Source: Prevotella sp.
GTDB taxonomy: Bacteria; Bacteroidota; Bacteroidia; Bacteroidales; Bacteroidaceae
Length of the DNA: 64,000 bases
Reading direction: 5' to 3'
NCBI GenBank assembly: GCA_017413085.1
Contig: JAFPVC010000052.1
Span: 1-64,000 of the forward strand
Positions 27,643 to 35,887 of the stretch are shown in pieces; the stretch's first letter is position 1, and each line of letters starts with the position of its first letter. Position numbers and translations under genes: made by a program. The notes under the pieces were generated by a model. That model ran no database searches. It was not told the DNA's origin and saw nothing but the letters and a program-made list of their open reading frames with translations.

Positions 27643-27909
27643 TAAAAACGAAAAAAAATTCGTTTATTTCAAGTATGTAGACGACTGATTATTTATTTTC
27701 TTGAACACGGATCAAACCGATTGGACGGATTGGCTGTGCAGTGGGATTTGGTAGATGAATATAAGACAACACAGACAACAAGGACAACTTCTGTATGTCA
27801 GAAATGATATGTGAGAAAAGTTGTCCCCGTTGTCCTAAGTTGTCTTCAAATTTTCGCAAGTTCAAACACTTATGACAAAAATTGTACATTGTGCATTATA
27901 CATTGTTCA

Positions 27910-28401
27910 TTATTTCTTCACCTGAATGCTCTTGAGGATGTTCTTCACGTTCTTGTCGGTAAGCGGATAGCTCCTCACGTCGATGCTGATGGCACCCACA
28001 TCTTTCAGAGGCAAGGCAAGAGTCTGCGACGTGCCGAAGCCCTCGTCGAAGAAAGTACGCTGGAAAGTGTTCGAACCAAACGTGATGTCCTCTTTCTTCT
28101 CTGCGGCGTTTTCACCGTATCTCTTCAACGCCTCGTCGATAATCTTCTCTGCGGTGTAGGTGCGGCTGACAAACGACCAGATGTCGATGCCGTAGCCGAA
28201 GTTTGTCGATTCCTTGGGCTTGACCTCAGGAACCAGCGACACGGAGCTGATGCTCCCCGATTTCTGTTCCTTCACAATCCAGCCCTTAGGCACCTTGACG
28301 GAGAAGTTTTCCGTCTCTATCACTGCAGGACCCTTCTGCTGAGCCGCTGCCCCAAGCCATGCCATGACAGCCATGACGGCAATAAGAAAAATCTTTTTCA
28401 T
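27910..28401 (-). CDS. Small secreted protein, PsbP/DUF1795-like
   Basis: 163 residues with signal peptide (MKKIFLIAVMAVMAWLGAAAQ). The mature start IETENFSVKVPKGWIVKEQ, the middle GIDIWSF and the end VKNILKSIQVKK give the same general plan as the protein at 26917-27447. The location is probably periplasmic. The function is unknown. The gap of 462 bases between the two genes contains the leader RNA and reiterated GACAAC/TTGTCC and ACATTGTGCATTATACATTG sequences, but no further gene. Confidence 0.68.
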   Translation of the reverse strand: MKKIFLIAVMAVMAWLGAAAQQKGPAVIETENFSVKVPKGWIVKEQKSGSISSVSLVPEVKPKESTNFGYGIDIWSFVSRTYTAEKIIDEALKRYGENAAEKKEDITFGSNTFQRTFFDEGFGTSQTLALPLKDVGAISIDVRSYPLTDKNVKNILKSIQVKK

Positions 28402-28478
28402 TTTCAGTTTTTATTTTATTATTTTCTCATCCTTCTTTTTTTTTCTGCAACTTCAATTTTAGTTCTCTTGCTTTCTGC

Positions 28479-28532
28479 GATAAATCCCCATTTTAAGGTA
28501 TTGCACAGAATTTGGAAAAGCATTAACTTTGC
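28479..28532 (+). promoter_or_regulatory. Conserved promoter block before the 5-unit array
   Basis: -7 box TAACTTTGC at 28524-28532. The 45 bases before it (GATAAATCCCCATTTTAAGG, then TATTGCA and GAAT) are closely similar to the block at 38369-38423 before the third array. Promoter and repeats thus look like one duplicated module. Confidence 0.7.
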
Positions 28533-28910
28533 ACTCGCAAACTCGCTAAGGCGACCACGAGCCTGCTGCGCAGACACTCGTTGTTTGCTTCATGCGATAA
28601 CATTGCACTCGCAAACTCGCTAAGGCGACCACGAGCCTGCTGCGCAGACACTCGTTGTTTGCTTCATGCGATAACATTGCACTCGCAAACTCGCTAAGGC
28701 GACCACGAGCCTGCTGCGCAGACACTCGCTGTTTGCTTCATACGATAACATTGCACTCGCAAACTCGCTAAGGCGACCACGAGCCTGCTGCGCAGACACT
28801 CGCTGTTTGCTTCGTGCGATAACATTGCACTCGCAAACTCGCTAAGGCGACCACGAGCCTGCTGCGCAGACACTCGCTGTTTGCTTCGTGCGATAACATT
28901 GCACTCGCAA
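28531..28910 (+). repeat. 74-bp structured repeat array, 5 units, in the TonB/HMA cluster leader
   Basis: Units start at 28531, 28605, 28679, 28753 and 28827, exactly 74 bases apart, with a partial sixth at 28901. The units differ at only a few positions (for example TCGTTG or TCGCTG, TTCATGCG or TTCGTGCG). Each can fold as outer stem GCAAAC/GTTTGC enclosing TCGC/GCGA and CGAG-CTGC...GCAG-CTCG. Each unit ends in GATAACATTGC, one base from a -7 box. There are no spacers, so this is not a CRISPR. Confidence 0.92.
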
Positions 28911-28913
28911 AAA

Positions 28914-28970
28914 GGGATACCACAAGACTAAAGCGTGGAAATCTTAACGCAAAGGCCTGTATGGCATCCC
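28914..28970 (+). promoter_or_regulatory. Candidate structured leader element with a possible pseudoknot
   Basis: GGGAT-a-CCA (28914-28922) pairs with TGG-c-ATCCC (28962-28970). Inside, AAGA (28924-28927) can pair with TCTT (28942-28945), and GCGT (28933-28936) with ACGC (28947-28950), in an interleaved H-type pattern. It lies 27 bases before the TonB receptor start. It resembles no riboswitch class I can name; chance pairing is possible. Confidence 0.4.
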
Positions 28971-28997
28971 AAACAAAATTAGACGTTGCAAAGGTAT

Positions 28998-31058
28998 ATG
29001 TTTTTTTTCAATATAGCAAAATATTTCGGACGTAAAGCATTTTTTTGCGTTTTTTTAACCTTGCCTGTTTCTTTTACAGCAGCGCAGGACAGTACTTCCA
29101 TGGGACAAAAGGACGTGGAACTCAGCGACGTGGTCGTGGAGGGTGGCACTGTGAGGAAATTCCAAGGCACGGTGAATGCTGAGATGATTTCCACCACCGA
29201 ACTCTTTCGCGCTGCCTGCTGTAACCTCGGCGAGAGTTTCTCCACCAATCCTTCGGTGGATGTGAGTTATTCTGATGCTGCCACTGGTGCGCAGCAGATA
29301 AAGTTGCTCGGACTTTCTGGCACTTACGTGCAGATGCTGACGGAGAACATTCCCAACTATCGCGGCGCGGCTATGCCTTATGCCTTGAGTTATGTGCCTG
29401 GCACATGGATGCAGAGCATACAGGTGTCGAAGGGGGCCTCGTCGGTAAAGAATGGTTATGAAAGCATAACGGGACAGATAAACGTGGAGTTTAAGAAACC
29501 ACAGGCGACGCAGTTTGTTGAGGCTAATGCCTTCCTCAACACTATGGGGAAATGGGAGGCGAACTTCCAGGGCAACCTGCACCTTGGAAAGAAATGGCGC
29601 ACGGCGCTGCTGCTGCATTACGAAGACATGAACTCTGCCCACGACAGCAACAAGGACGGGTTCGTAGATATGCCTAAGGTGCGCCAATACAGTGCCATGA
29701 GCCGCTGGTTCTATAAAAGCACGCACCACATGTCGCAGTGGAGCATAAAGGGAATGAAGGAGAAACGTCGCGGCGGACAGATAGGGCATGACAACAACCA
29801 TGCGTGCGACCCTTATCTTATAAATATTGACAATGACCGCTATGAGGCTTTTGCAAAGAATGCGCTTCTGTTTAACGACTCGCACAATACCAACATTGCG
29901 CTGATACTCTCTGGTTCACTGCATCTGCAGGATGCCGCCTACGGCAACAGACAGTATGAGGTGAACGAGAAGAACTTCTATGCCTCGCTGATGTATGAGG
30001 CAGAATACGGCGAGCACCACAGCCTGTCGGCAGGGGTGAGCCTGAACCATGACTATTTTAGTGAAGAGTTAAGAGTGAAGAGTGAAGAAGGTTCATCACA
30101 TTTTTCACTTTTCACTTCTCACTTTTCACTCCTTCCCAAAGAAACCGTCCCCGGTGCATACGTGCAGTACACATATAAAATGGGAGAGACGCTGACAGCC
30201 ATGGCGGGACTGCGCATAGACCACAGCAATGTGTATGGCACATTCTGGACACCACGCGCACATGTGAAGTGGGCGCCGGGCAGCATTGTGTCGCTGCGTG
30301 CATCGGTGGGCAAGGGCTACCGCACGCCACATGTGCTGGCAGAGAACAACAACCTGCTGGCAAGCAGCCGCAGTCTGCTGGTAAGTGAACGGATAAGCCA
30401 GGAGGAGGCATGGAACTACGGCATCAGCATGCAGTGGAACATACCCGTAGCCGGCAAGACGCTGAACCTCAATGCAGAGTATTATTATACGAACTTCTTG
30501 CACCAGATGGTCATCGACATGGACACTGACCCACACGCTGTGATGTTTCGCAATCTTGACGGCGACTCATATTCGCATACATGGCAGGTGGACGCTACAT
30601 ATCCGTTCTTTAGAGGTTTTACGGCAACAGCCGCATACCGCCGCACAAACGTGAAGTGCACCTATGGCGGACTGCTGATGGAGAAACCGCTGACAAACCG
30701 CTACAAGGGACTGCTCACCATGTCGTATAAGCCCGGACTGGAGAAATGGCAGTTTGACCTCACGCTTCAACTGAACGGCGGCGGACGTATGCCTGCTGCC
30801 TATCAGAACGCTGACGGCACACAGTCGTGGGGCACGGAGTTTAGGGCATACGAACAGCTCAATGCGCAGGTGACGCGCTACTTCCGTCACTTCTCCATAT
30901 ATGCGGGTGGCGAGAACATCACGGGCTTCAAGCAGAAGAACCCCATCGTCGGTGCTGACAATCCGTGGGGCGACATGTTCGACTCCACAGTGGTATGGGG
31001 ACCTATGCGCGGAGCAATGTATTACATTGGCATACGCTTCAACTGGAAAAAGATATAA
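28998..31058 (+). CDS. TonB-dependent outer-membrane receptor (first of the metal-type cluster)
   Basis: 686 residues. A signal peptide (about 1-32) leads directly into the plug domain: VELSDVVVEGGT, then GESFSTNPSVDVSYSDAATG, IQVSKGASSVKNGYESITG. The barrel ends in YIGIRFNWKKI. There is no N-terminal carboxypeptidase-like domain and no SusD partner, so it is a small-ligand receptor rather than a glycan one. The neighbouring HMA protein suggests a metal or metal complex. Residues about 355-380 (SEELRVKSEEGSSHFSLF...) are encoded by an inserted palindromic repeat. The ATG at 28998 is preferred over an upstream TTG. Confidence 0.9.
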   Translation: MFFFNIAKYFGRKAFFCVFLTLPVSFTAAQDSTSMGQKDVELSDVVVEGGTVRKFQGTVNAEMISTTELFRAACCNLGESFSTNPSVDVSYSDAATGAQQIKLLGLSGTYVQMLTENIPNYRGAAMPYALSYVPGTWMQSIQVSKGASSVKNGYESITGQINVEFKKPQATQFVEANAFLNTMGKWEANFQGNLHLGKKWRTALLLHYEDMNSAHDSNKDGFVDMPKVRQYSAMSRWFYKSTHHMSQWSIKGMKEKRRGGQIGHDNNHACDPYLINIDNDRYEAFAKNALLFNDSHNTNIALILSGSLHLQDAAYGNRQYEVNEKNFYASLMYEAEYGEHHSLSAGVSLNHDYFSEELRVKSEEGSSHFSLFTSHFSLLPKETVPGAYVQYTYKMGETLTAMAGLRIDHSNVYGTFWTPRAHVKWAPGSIVSLRASVGKGYRTPHVLAENNNLLASSRSLLVSERISQEEAWNYGISMQWNIPVAGKTLNLNAEYYYTNFLHQMVIDMDTDPHAVMFRNLDGDSYSHTWQVDATYPFFRGFTATAAYRRTNVKCTYGGLLMEKPLTNRYKGLLTMSYKPGLEKWQFDLTLQLNGGGRMPAAYQNADGTQSWGTEFRAYEQLNAQVTRYFRHFSIYAGGENITGFKQKNPIVGADNPWGDMFDSTVVWGPMRGAMYYIGIRFNWKKI
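30058..30134. repeat. Reiterated-arm palindrome inserted in frame in the TonB receptor
   Basis: The left arm GTGAAGAGTTAAGAGTGAAG... and the right arm ...TTTTCACTTTTCACTTCTCA are approximate reverse complements made of reiterated units. About 26 low-complexity residues result, in a region between barrel strands where an extra outer loop would be tolerated. Confidence 0.7.
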
Positions 31059-31116
31059 GCCTCTAACTCCCCCCCAAAAAAATAAGTACACCATTATTAA
31101 TAAAAAACAAAGCAAA

Positions 31117-31539
31117 ATGAAGAAAATTGGAATGTTTATGGCTGCCATGATGATTGCGGCCACAGGTTTTGCAAAAGACATCAAGACCGTAGTATTCAAC
31201 ACCGCACCTGAGATGCACTGCCAGAACTGCGAGAACCGCATCAAGGAGGGACTGAAGTTTGAGAAGGGCGTGAAGGACATCAAGACAGACCTTGACTCAA
31301 AGACTGTCACCATCGAGTATGATGCCGACAAGACCAGCACCGACAAACTCGTGGAGGCTTTTGCCAAGATTAACTACACCGCAACAGAGGCTAAGGCTGG
31401 TGGTTGCAAGTGCAAGCATGCTGAAGGTCAGGGCTGTTGCAAGAAAAAAGCAGAAGGTGAAGGCCATAAATGTAAGCACGCCGAAGGCGAAGGCCATCAG
31501 TGCAAGAAGCATGCCCAGACAGCAGAAGAAACAAAGTAA
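31117..31539 (+). CDS. Periplasmic HMA-domain protein with Cys/His-rich tail
   Basis: 140 residues. Signal peptide (MKKIGMFMAAMMIAATGFA), then a heavy-metal-associated fold (about 20-92) with the metal site MHCQNC at about residues 34-39, then a tail of about 45 residues built from repeats of CKHAEG and GEGHKC/GEGHQC. HMA domains bind Cu(I), Zn(II) or similar through CxxC. The tail adds many Cys and His ligands, like a small metallothionein. It lies 58 bases after the TonB receptor, across a C7A7 homopolymer run, and is probably co-transcribed. Probably it buffers or carries metal in the periplasm. Confidence 0.9.
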   Translation: MKKIGMFMAAMMIAATGFAKDIKTVVFNTAPEMHCQNCENRIKEGLKFEKGVKDIKTDLDSKTVTIEYDADKTSTDKLVEAFAKINYTATEAKAGGCKCKHAEGQGCCKKKAEGEGHKCKHAEGEGHQCKKHAQTAEETK

Positions 31540-31611
31540 TCCATTGACGTTAACGTAAGAAAAACTATTTTTCCCAAACAAAATTAGACAAACAAAAACA
31601 AAATTAGACAA

Positions 31612-32889
31612 ATGAAAAAGATTTTCAGGAAACTCGCCGTGCTGGCACTTGCGTGCCCGCTGGTACTTGCTGCGTGCAGCAGCGACGATGACGCACAGCG
31701 TCTTATCAATGTAGTGTTTAACGCAGCCCCTGCCGTTGACGGCACACTCGAACTCAGTGCCCTGGAGGGTACAGAGGTGATGTTCACCGACGTGCGCAAC
31801 CAGGATGCCAAGTCGTTTACGCTCGATGCTGAGGGTAAGGCAAACGTTGCAATCGCCCCAGGTACTTACAACATCTCCATCAGCAAGACTGTGAAGAACG
31901 AGCAGGGTGAGGACGTGAAGATGGCTATGGTTATGGAGAACGTGGCACTGACACAAGACCTGCAGGTGGTTGACGGCAAGGTTACGTCGCTGCCGATGAG
32001 TGCGCTGGGCCAGGACTTCATCTTCTCTGAGGTGTTCTTCAACGGTGAGACAAACTCTGGTCGCATGATGCACCCCGATCAGTACATCGTGCTTTTCAAC
32101 CCAACAAACGAAACTCTCTATGCAGACGGTATCTGCATTGCCGTGACGCAGCACATCTCATGGTGGGACAAGAAGCCTTGGTATGACTCATACTATCCAA
32201 ACCGTGTGCCTATCGGTGGATTCATCACCATCCCTGGCAACGGCACCGACGTGGCAGTGGCTCCAGGCGAGAAACTTGTCATTGCCTTCACAGCAGTGAA
32301 CCATGCTGAGGTAGTTACGACAGTAAACGACGTAGAGATTGCTTATGACCATGCCGTTGACCTCTCTGGTGCTGACTACGAGATATACTACGGTCCTGAT
32401 GCAAGCGACGTGGACAATCCTGATGTGCCAAACGTGCTGATTTCAGAGAACGGCGACTCTTATGGTTTCTTCTTCCAGCCACGCGGCTATGTAAGTCCAC
32501 TCATCTTCCGCCTTGCTGACGGCAAGCAGGAGACCATCGATGCCTTCATTGCTGCAAACGCAAGCAGGTTCACACAGACCACAGAAGAAGGCGACGTGGA
32601 GAGCGTAATCTGGTCGGTTGAGACAAGCAAGATTCTTGACGGCATACAGACCAGCGACGTGCCGCAGGACGTGAAGACACGCTGCATCCCAGTGGTGGTT
32701 GACGAGGGTAAGTTCCTTGTAAACGGCTGTCACCGTCAGGAACTCTGCATCCGCAAGGAGATAAAGGTTGGCGACAAGATTTTCTATCAGGATACCAACA
32801 ACAGTTCTGAGGACATGGAGGACGTGAACGAGCGCAAGGCCGCCGGCAAGTATCAGACAGCATTCCCTCTTGGTTGGAGAAAGAAGTGA
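31612..32889 (+). CDS. DUF4876-type lipoprotein
   Basis: 425 residues. Lipidated Cys in LVLAACSSDDD (about residue 22). An N-terminal Ig-like part (about 30-115, carrying GTYNISISKTV) is followed by a domain with EVFFNGETNSG, DQYIVLFNPTNETLYADG and the C-terminal KKEIKVGDKIFYQDTNNSSEDM-like pattern. It matches what I recall as DUF4876 proteins, which occur next to TonB receptors in Bacteroidota; their function is unknown. By place it could be a surface-exposed binding lipoprotein for the second receptor, which starts 14 bases later. Confidence 0.78.
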   Translation: MKKIFRKLAVLALACPLVLAACSSDDDAQRLINVVFNAAPAVDGTLELSALEGTEVMFTDVRNQDAKSFTLDAEGKANVAIAPGTYNISISKTVKNEQGEDVKMAMVMENVALTQDLQVVDGKVTSLPMSALGQDFIFSEVFFNGETNSGRMMHPDQYIVLFNPTNETLYADGICIAVTQHISWWDKKPWYDSYYPNRVPIGGFITIPGNGTDVAVAPGEKLVIAFTAVNHAEVVTTVNDVEIAYDHAVDLSGADYEIYYGPDASDVDNPDVPNVLISENGDSYGFFFQPRGYVSPLIFRLADGKQETIDAFIAANASRFTQTTEEGDVESVIWSVETSKILDGIQTSDVPQDVKTRCIPVVVDEGKFLVNGCHRQELCIRKEIKVGDKIFYQDTNNSSEDMEDVNERKAAGKYQTAFPLGWRKK

Positions 32890-32903
32890 AAAGTGAATAG
32901 TAA

Positions 32904-35666
32904 ATGATAACCCGACTATTACTCTCTCTCTTCCTAGCCATCATCACGCTTTCGGCTGCTGCCCAGACGTGCACGGTGAGAGGAAGGGTATATACAGAAC
33001 ACGATGGCGAGGCGGCAAGCTTCGCCATCGTGAGTATTAATTCGCAGGAACTCAAGACCGTCTGCGACATCAACGGACGTTTCGAACTGCACGGCGTGCC
33101 AGTGGGCAAGCAGGTGATAGAGGCGGAATGCCTCGGATATGCAACCACGAAGCATACCTTCACGGCATCGCAGGGCATGGCTGACATCCGTCTGACCCTG
33201 AAGAACAACAGCTTCGCACTGCCTGAACTGCAGGTGATGGCAAAGAAAAGCCGCATGGGCAAGGTACTTGTTGACGAGACGGCGCTGGAGTACATACAGC
33301 CCACGTCGCTGGCCGACGTGATGCTCTTGTTGCCCGGCTCGGTGTATAAGGAGAACAACCTGACACAGTTTTCGCAGATATCGTCGCGACAGGTGGGCTC
33401 TGATGCCAACACGTCGCTCGGCGTGGGCGTGGTGACCGACGGCGCACCGATGACCAACGACGGCGTGCGCACGCAACTCGTGGGCGTGACCTCCAACTCG
33501 TCGGGCAGCAGCGACGGCGAGATAAAGAGTCGCACGGGCATGAACCAAGGTGCCGACATGCGCATGATTTCCACCGACCACATACAGAGCGTGGAGTTTA
33601 CGCGCGGCATATCGTCGGCACGCTACGGCAACCTATCAAGCGGCATGATAAGCATACAGTCGAAGCACGGCGTAACACCCCTGCGCATCCGACTGAAAAG
33701 CGACCTGAAGAACACCCTGGCATACATAGGCAAGGGATTCCGCCTTGGCGAAAAGGCAGGCACACTGCATGCCGGACTGGATTTCCTGCACTCTATCGAC
33801 GACATACGCGAGGAGATGGACAAGTTTTCACGACTGACGGGACAGCTGTATTACAATAACCAGCTGATGCTGGGCGCATACAGGCTCAACCTTGATGCGC
33901 GCCTGAGCCAGACGCTGACCGTCAGCAAGATGAAGAAAGACGAACTGACATACGAGTATGATGAGCTATACAAGGCCGACTATTCGCGCACGGCGCTGAT
34001 GCTGAAGGGTGGGCTGACGCTGGGCAAACCGTGGATGGACCACCTGGAGATGGTATTGCAGGCAGACTATACCCGCGACCGCATTACGCGCCACCGCATG
34101 GTGCTATCGGGCACAGGACCGCTCAACGTGCCGTTGGCCCACGAGGAGGGCGAGCACGAGGGCATCTACCTGCCGCGCAAGTATTACAGCGACTTCTACA
34201 TCGACAACAAGCCACTCAACATCTATGCGCAGCTGAATGCCGTGTCGCGCCTTGCGCTCATGAGGCACACGATGCTCAACATGCAGTATGGCCTGGAATA
34301 CACCAACGTGAAGAACCACGGACAGGGGGCTGTCATAGAAGACGAGACGCGACCGCCGTTTCCCTACGACAACTCATACATGCGCCCGCGCCCCAACTGG
34401 GCCATACCGTCGCTGGGCACGGGGGCAGCCTACATGCAGGCCGACTTCATATATGATGACAGGCAGCGCAACGTCGTCACGCTGTCACTGGGCGGACGAC
34501 TGACCGAGATGATGAACCTGCCTTCAGACTACTACCTGCACCGCCGTGTGCTGGCAGACCCGCGCATGAATGTGTCATACACCTATGGTGCGCAGTGGAA
34601 GCACACCCTGCGCATGGGCTATGGCACGGAGAGCAAACTGCCCACGCTCGACTATCTCTATCCGGAGAAGCTCTACAAGGACTTCTACATGCTCAATGCC
34701 TACACCAATGACCCGCAATACCGCCACCTGATAACATATACAAACATCTTTGACGTGACCAACACGCAGCTCAAGGCCAACAAGAACCATAAGTTTGAGG
34801 TGGGATATGACCTGGACTACAGGGGCTTCAGCCTGTCGCTGACGGGATTCTATGAGAAGTCAGACCAGGGCTTCGAGTATTTCAGGCAATACATGCCGCT
34901 GACCTATGACCTGTATCAGACACTGCGCGAAGGCGTGGACATCAGCGGCCGCACTCCGCAGAAGGAGGATTACGAGCATGAGCGATACACCGTCTTTACC
35001 ACGGCGAGCCGTGTGCAGAACTCAAGCAAGGTGACGAAGCGCGGACTGGAGTACCGCATCATCTTCCCACGCATAAAGAGCCTGCTGACAACGGTGGAGG
35101 TAAACGGTGCATACTACAAGACGGAGTATGCCTCGTCGTTGCCTGAGTATTACTATCCCGACGTCAGAATAGGCGGCAAGGAATATCCTTACGTCTGCAT
35201 ATACGACCGCGATGCGCGCACGGTGTATTCAAGGTTAAACTCAAACGTATGGTTCAACACCCACATACCGAAGTTCAAACTCTTCATAACAAACTTCTTC
35301 CAGATAGTGTGGTATAACTCTTCGCAGTACAAGGACACTCACGACATGGTGCCGGTGAAATACATTGATTCCGACGGACTGGTGCATGACATGGATGATG
35401 CCATGCGCACCCTCATAGCTGCCGACCACCCCGTGGTGCGCTATTTCAAGCAGACGCTCGACCCTGCCAAATATGCATTGACGAAGAAACCTGTTTCGCT
35501 GCTGTGGAACATCAAGGCCACAAAGGAATTCAAGCGCGGCACGAAACTGTCGTTCTTCGTCAACGGACTGCTCGACGTGAGTCCGGCATACGTAAGCGGC
35601 ACGAGCATTACGAAACGCGAATGGCACGACCCCTACTTCGGACTGGAACTGTATGTTAATTTATAG
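32904..35666 (+). CDS. TonB-dependent receptor with N-terminal carboxypeptidase-like domain
   Basis: 920 residues. Signal peptide (about 1-21), carboxypeptidase-regulatory-like domain (TVRGRVYTEHDGEAASFAIV), then a plug with LPELQVMAKKS and VEFTRGISSARYGNLSSG, and a barrel ending FGLELYVNL. It directly follows the DUF4876 lipoprotein and precedes a DUF6850 barrel protein, a triad that I recall as recurring in Bacteroidota. No SusD partner. Ligand unknown; the HMA gene upstream points to a metal species. The stop codon is followed at once by a G7 run. Confidence 0.9.
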   Translation: MITRLLLSLFLAIITLSAAAQTCTVRGRVYTEHDGEAASFAIVSINSQELKTVCDINGRFELHGVPVGKQVIEAECLGYATTKHTFTASQGMADIRLTLKNNSFALPELQVMAKKSRMGKVLVDETALEYIQPTSLADVMLLLPGSVYKENNLTQFSQISSRQVGSDANTSLGVGVVTDGAPMTNDGVRTQLVGVTSNSSGSSDGEIKSRTGMNQGADMRMISTDHIQSVEFTRGISSARYGNLSSGMISIQSKHGVTPLRIRLKSDLKNTLAYIGKGFRLGEKAGTLHAGLDFLHSIDDIREEMDKFSRLTGQLYYNNQLMLGAYRLNLDARLSQTLTVSKMKKDELTYEYDELYKADYSRTALMLKGGLTLGKPWMDHLEMVLQADYTRDRITRHRMVLSGTGPLNVPLAHEEGEHEGIYLPRKYYSDFYIDNKPLNIYAQLNAVSRLALMRHTMLNMQYGLEYTNVKNHGQGAVIEDETRPPFPYDNSYMRPRPNWAIPSLGTGAAYMQADFIYDDRQRNVVTLSLGGRLTEMMNLPSDYYLHRRVLADPRMNVSYTYGAQWKHTLRMGYGTESKLPTLDYLYPEKLYKDFYMLNAYTNDPQYRHLITYTNIFDVTNTQLKANKNHKFEVGYDLDYRGFSLSLTGFYEKSDQGFEYFRQYMPLTYDLYQTLREGVDISGRTPQKEDYEHERYTVFTTASRVQNSSKVTKRGLEYRIIFPRIKSLLTTVEVNGAYYKTEYASSLPEYYYPDVRIGGKEYPYVCIYDRDARTVYSRLNSNVWFNTHIPKFKLFITNFFQIVWYNSSQYKDTHDMVPVKYIDSDGLVHDMDDAMRTLIAADHPVVRYFKQTLDPAKYALTKKPVSLLWNIKATKEFKRGTKLSFFVNGLLDVSPAYVSGTSITKREWHDPYFGLELYVNL

Positions 35667-35669
35667 GGG

Positions 35670-35872
35670 GGGTAGAGTAGTTAAGGGGAGTTAGGGGAGT
35701 TAAGGGGAGATAGAGTAGTTAAGGGGAGTTAAGGGACAATAGTATCAGACTGTGTGGATAGAAATAGTATCAGACTGTGTGGATAGACAAACGTAATGTC
35801 CTTTAACTCCTTAACGGAGCGCAGCGGAGTGATAACTCCCTTTAACTCCCCTTAACTCCTTAAACAAACAAA
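35670..35872. repeat. Inverted GTTAAGGGGAG tracts and tandem 25-base repeat
   Basis: The left part reiterates GTTAAGGGGAGTTAG; the right part (about 35830-35868) reiterates its complement AACTCCCCTTAACTCC. Between them AATAGTATCAGACTGTGTGG occurs twice in tandem (about 35740 and 35765). The whole gap between the second TonB receptor and the DUF6850 gene is thus one large imperfect hairpin element, without a promoter box. Confidence 0.75.
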
Positions 35873-35887
35873 AACATCGAATAACGA

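Noticed and set aside
28531-28910. The 5-unit array looks like a CRISPR at first sight
   Set aside because: The 74-bp units follow each other without variable spacers, and no cas genes are near.
31069-31082. C7A7 homopolymer before the HMA gene as a possible phase-variable switch
   Set aside because: It is between genes and not within a promoter spacer that I can recognise; nothing else supports phase variation.
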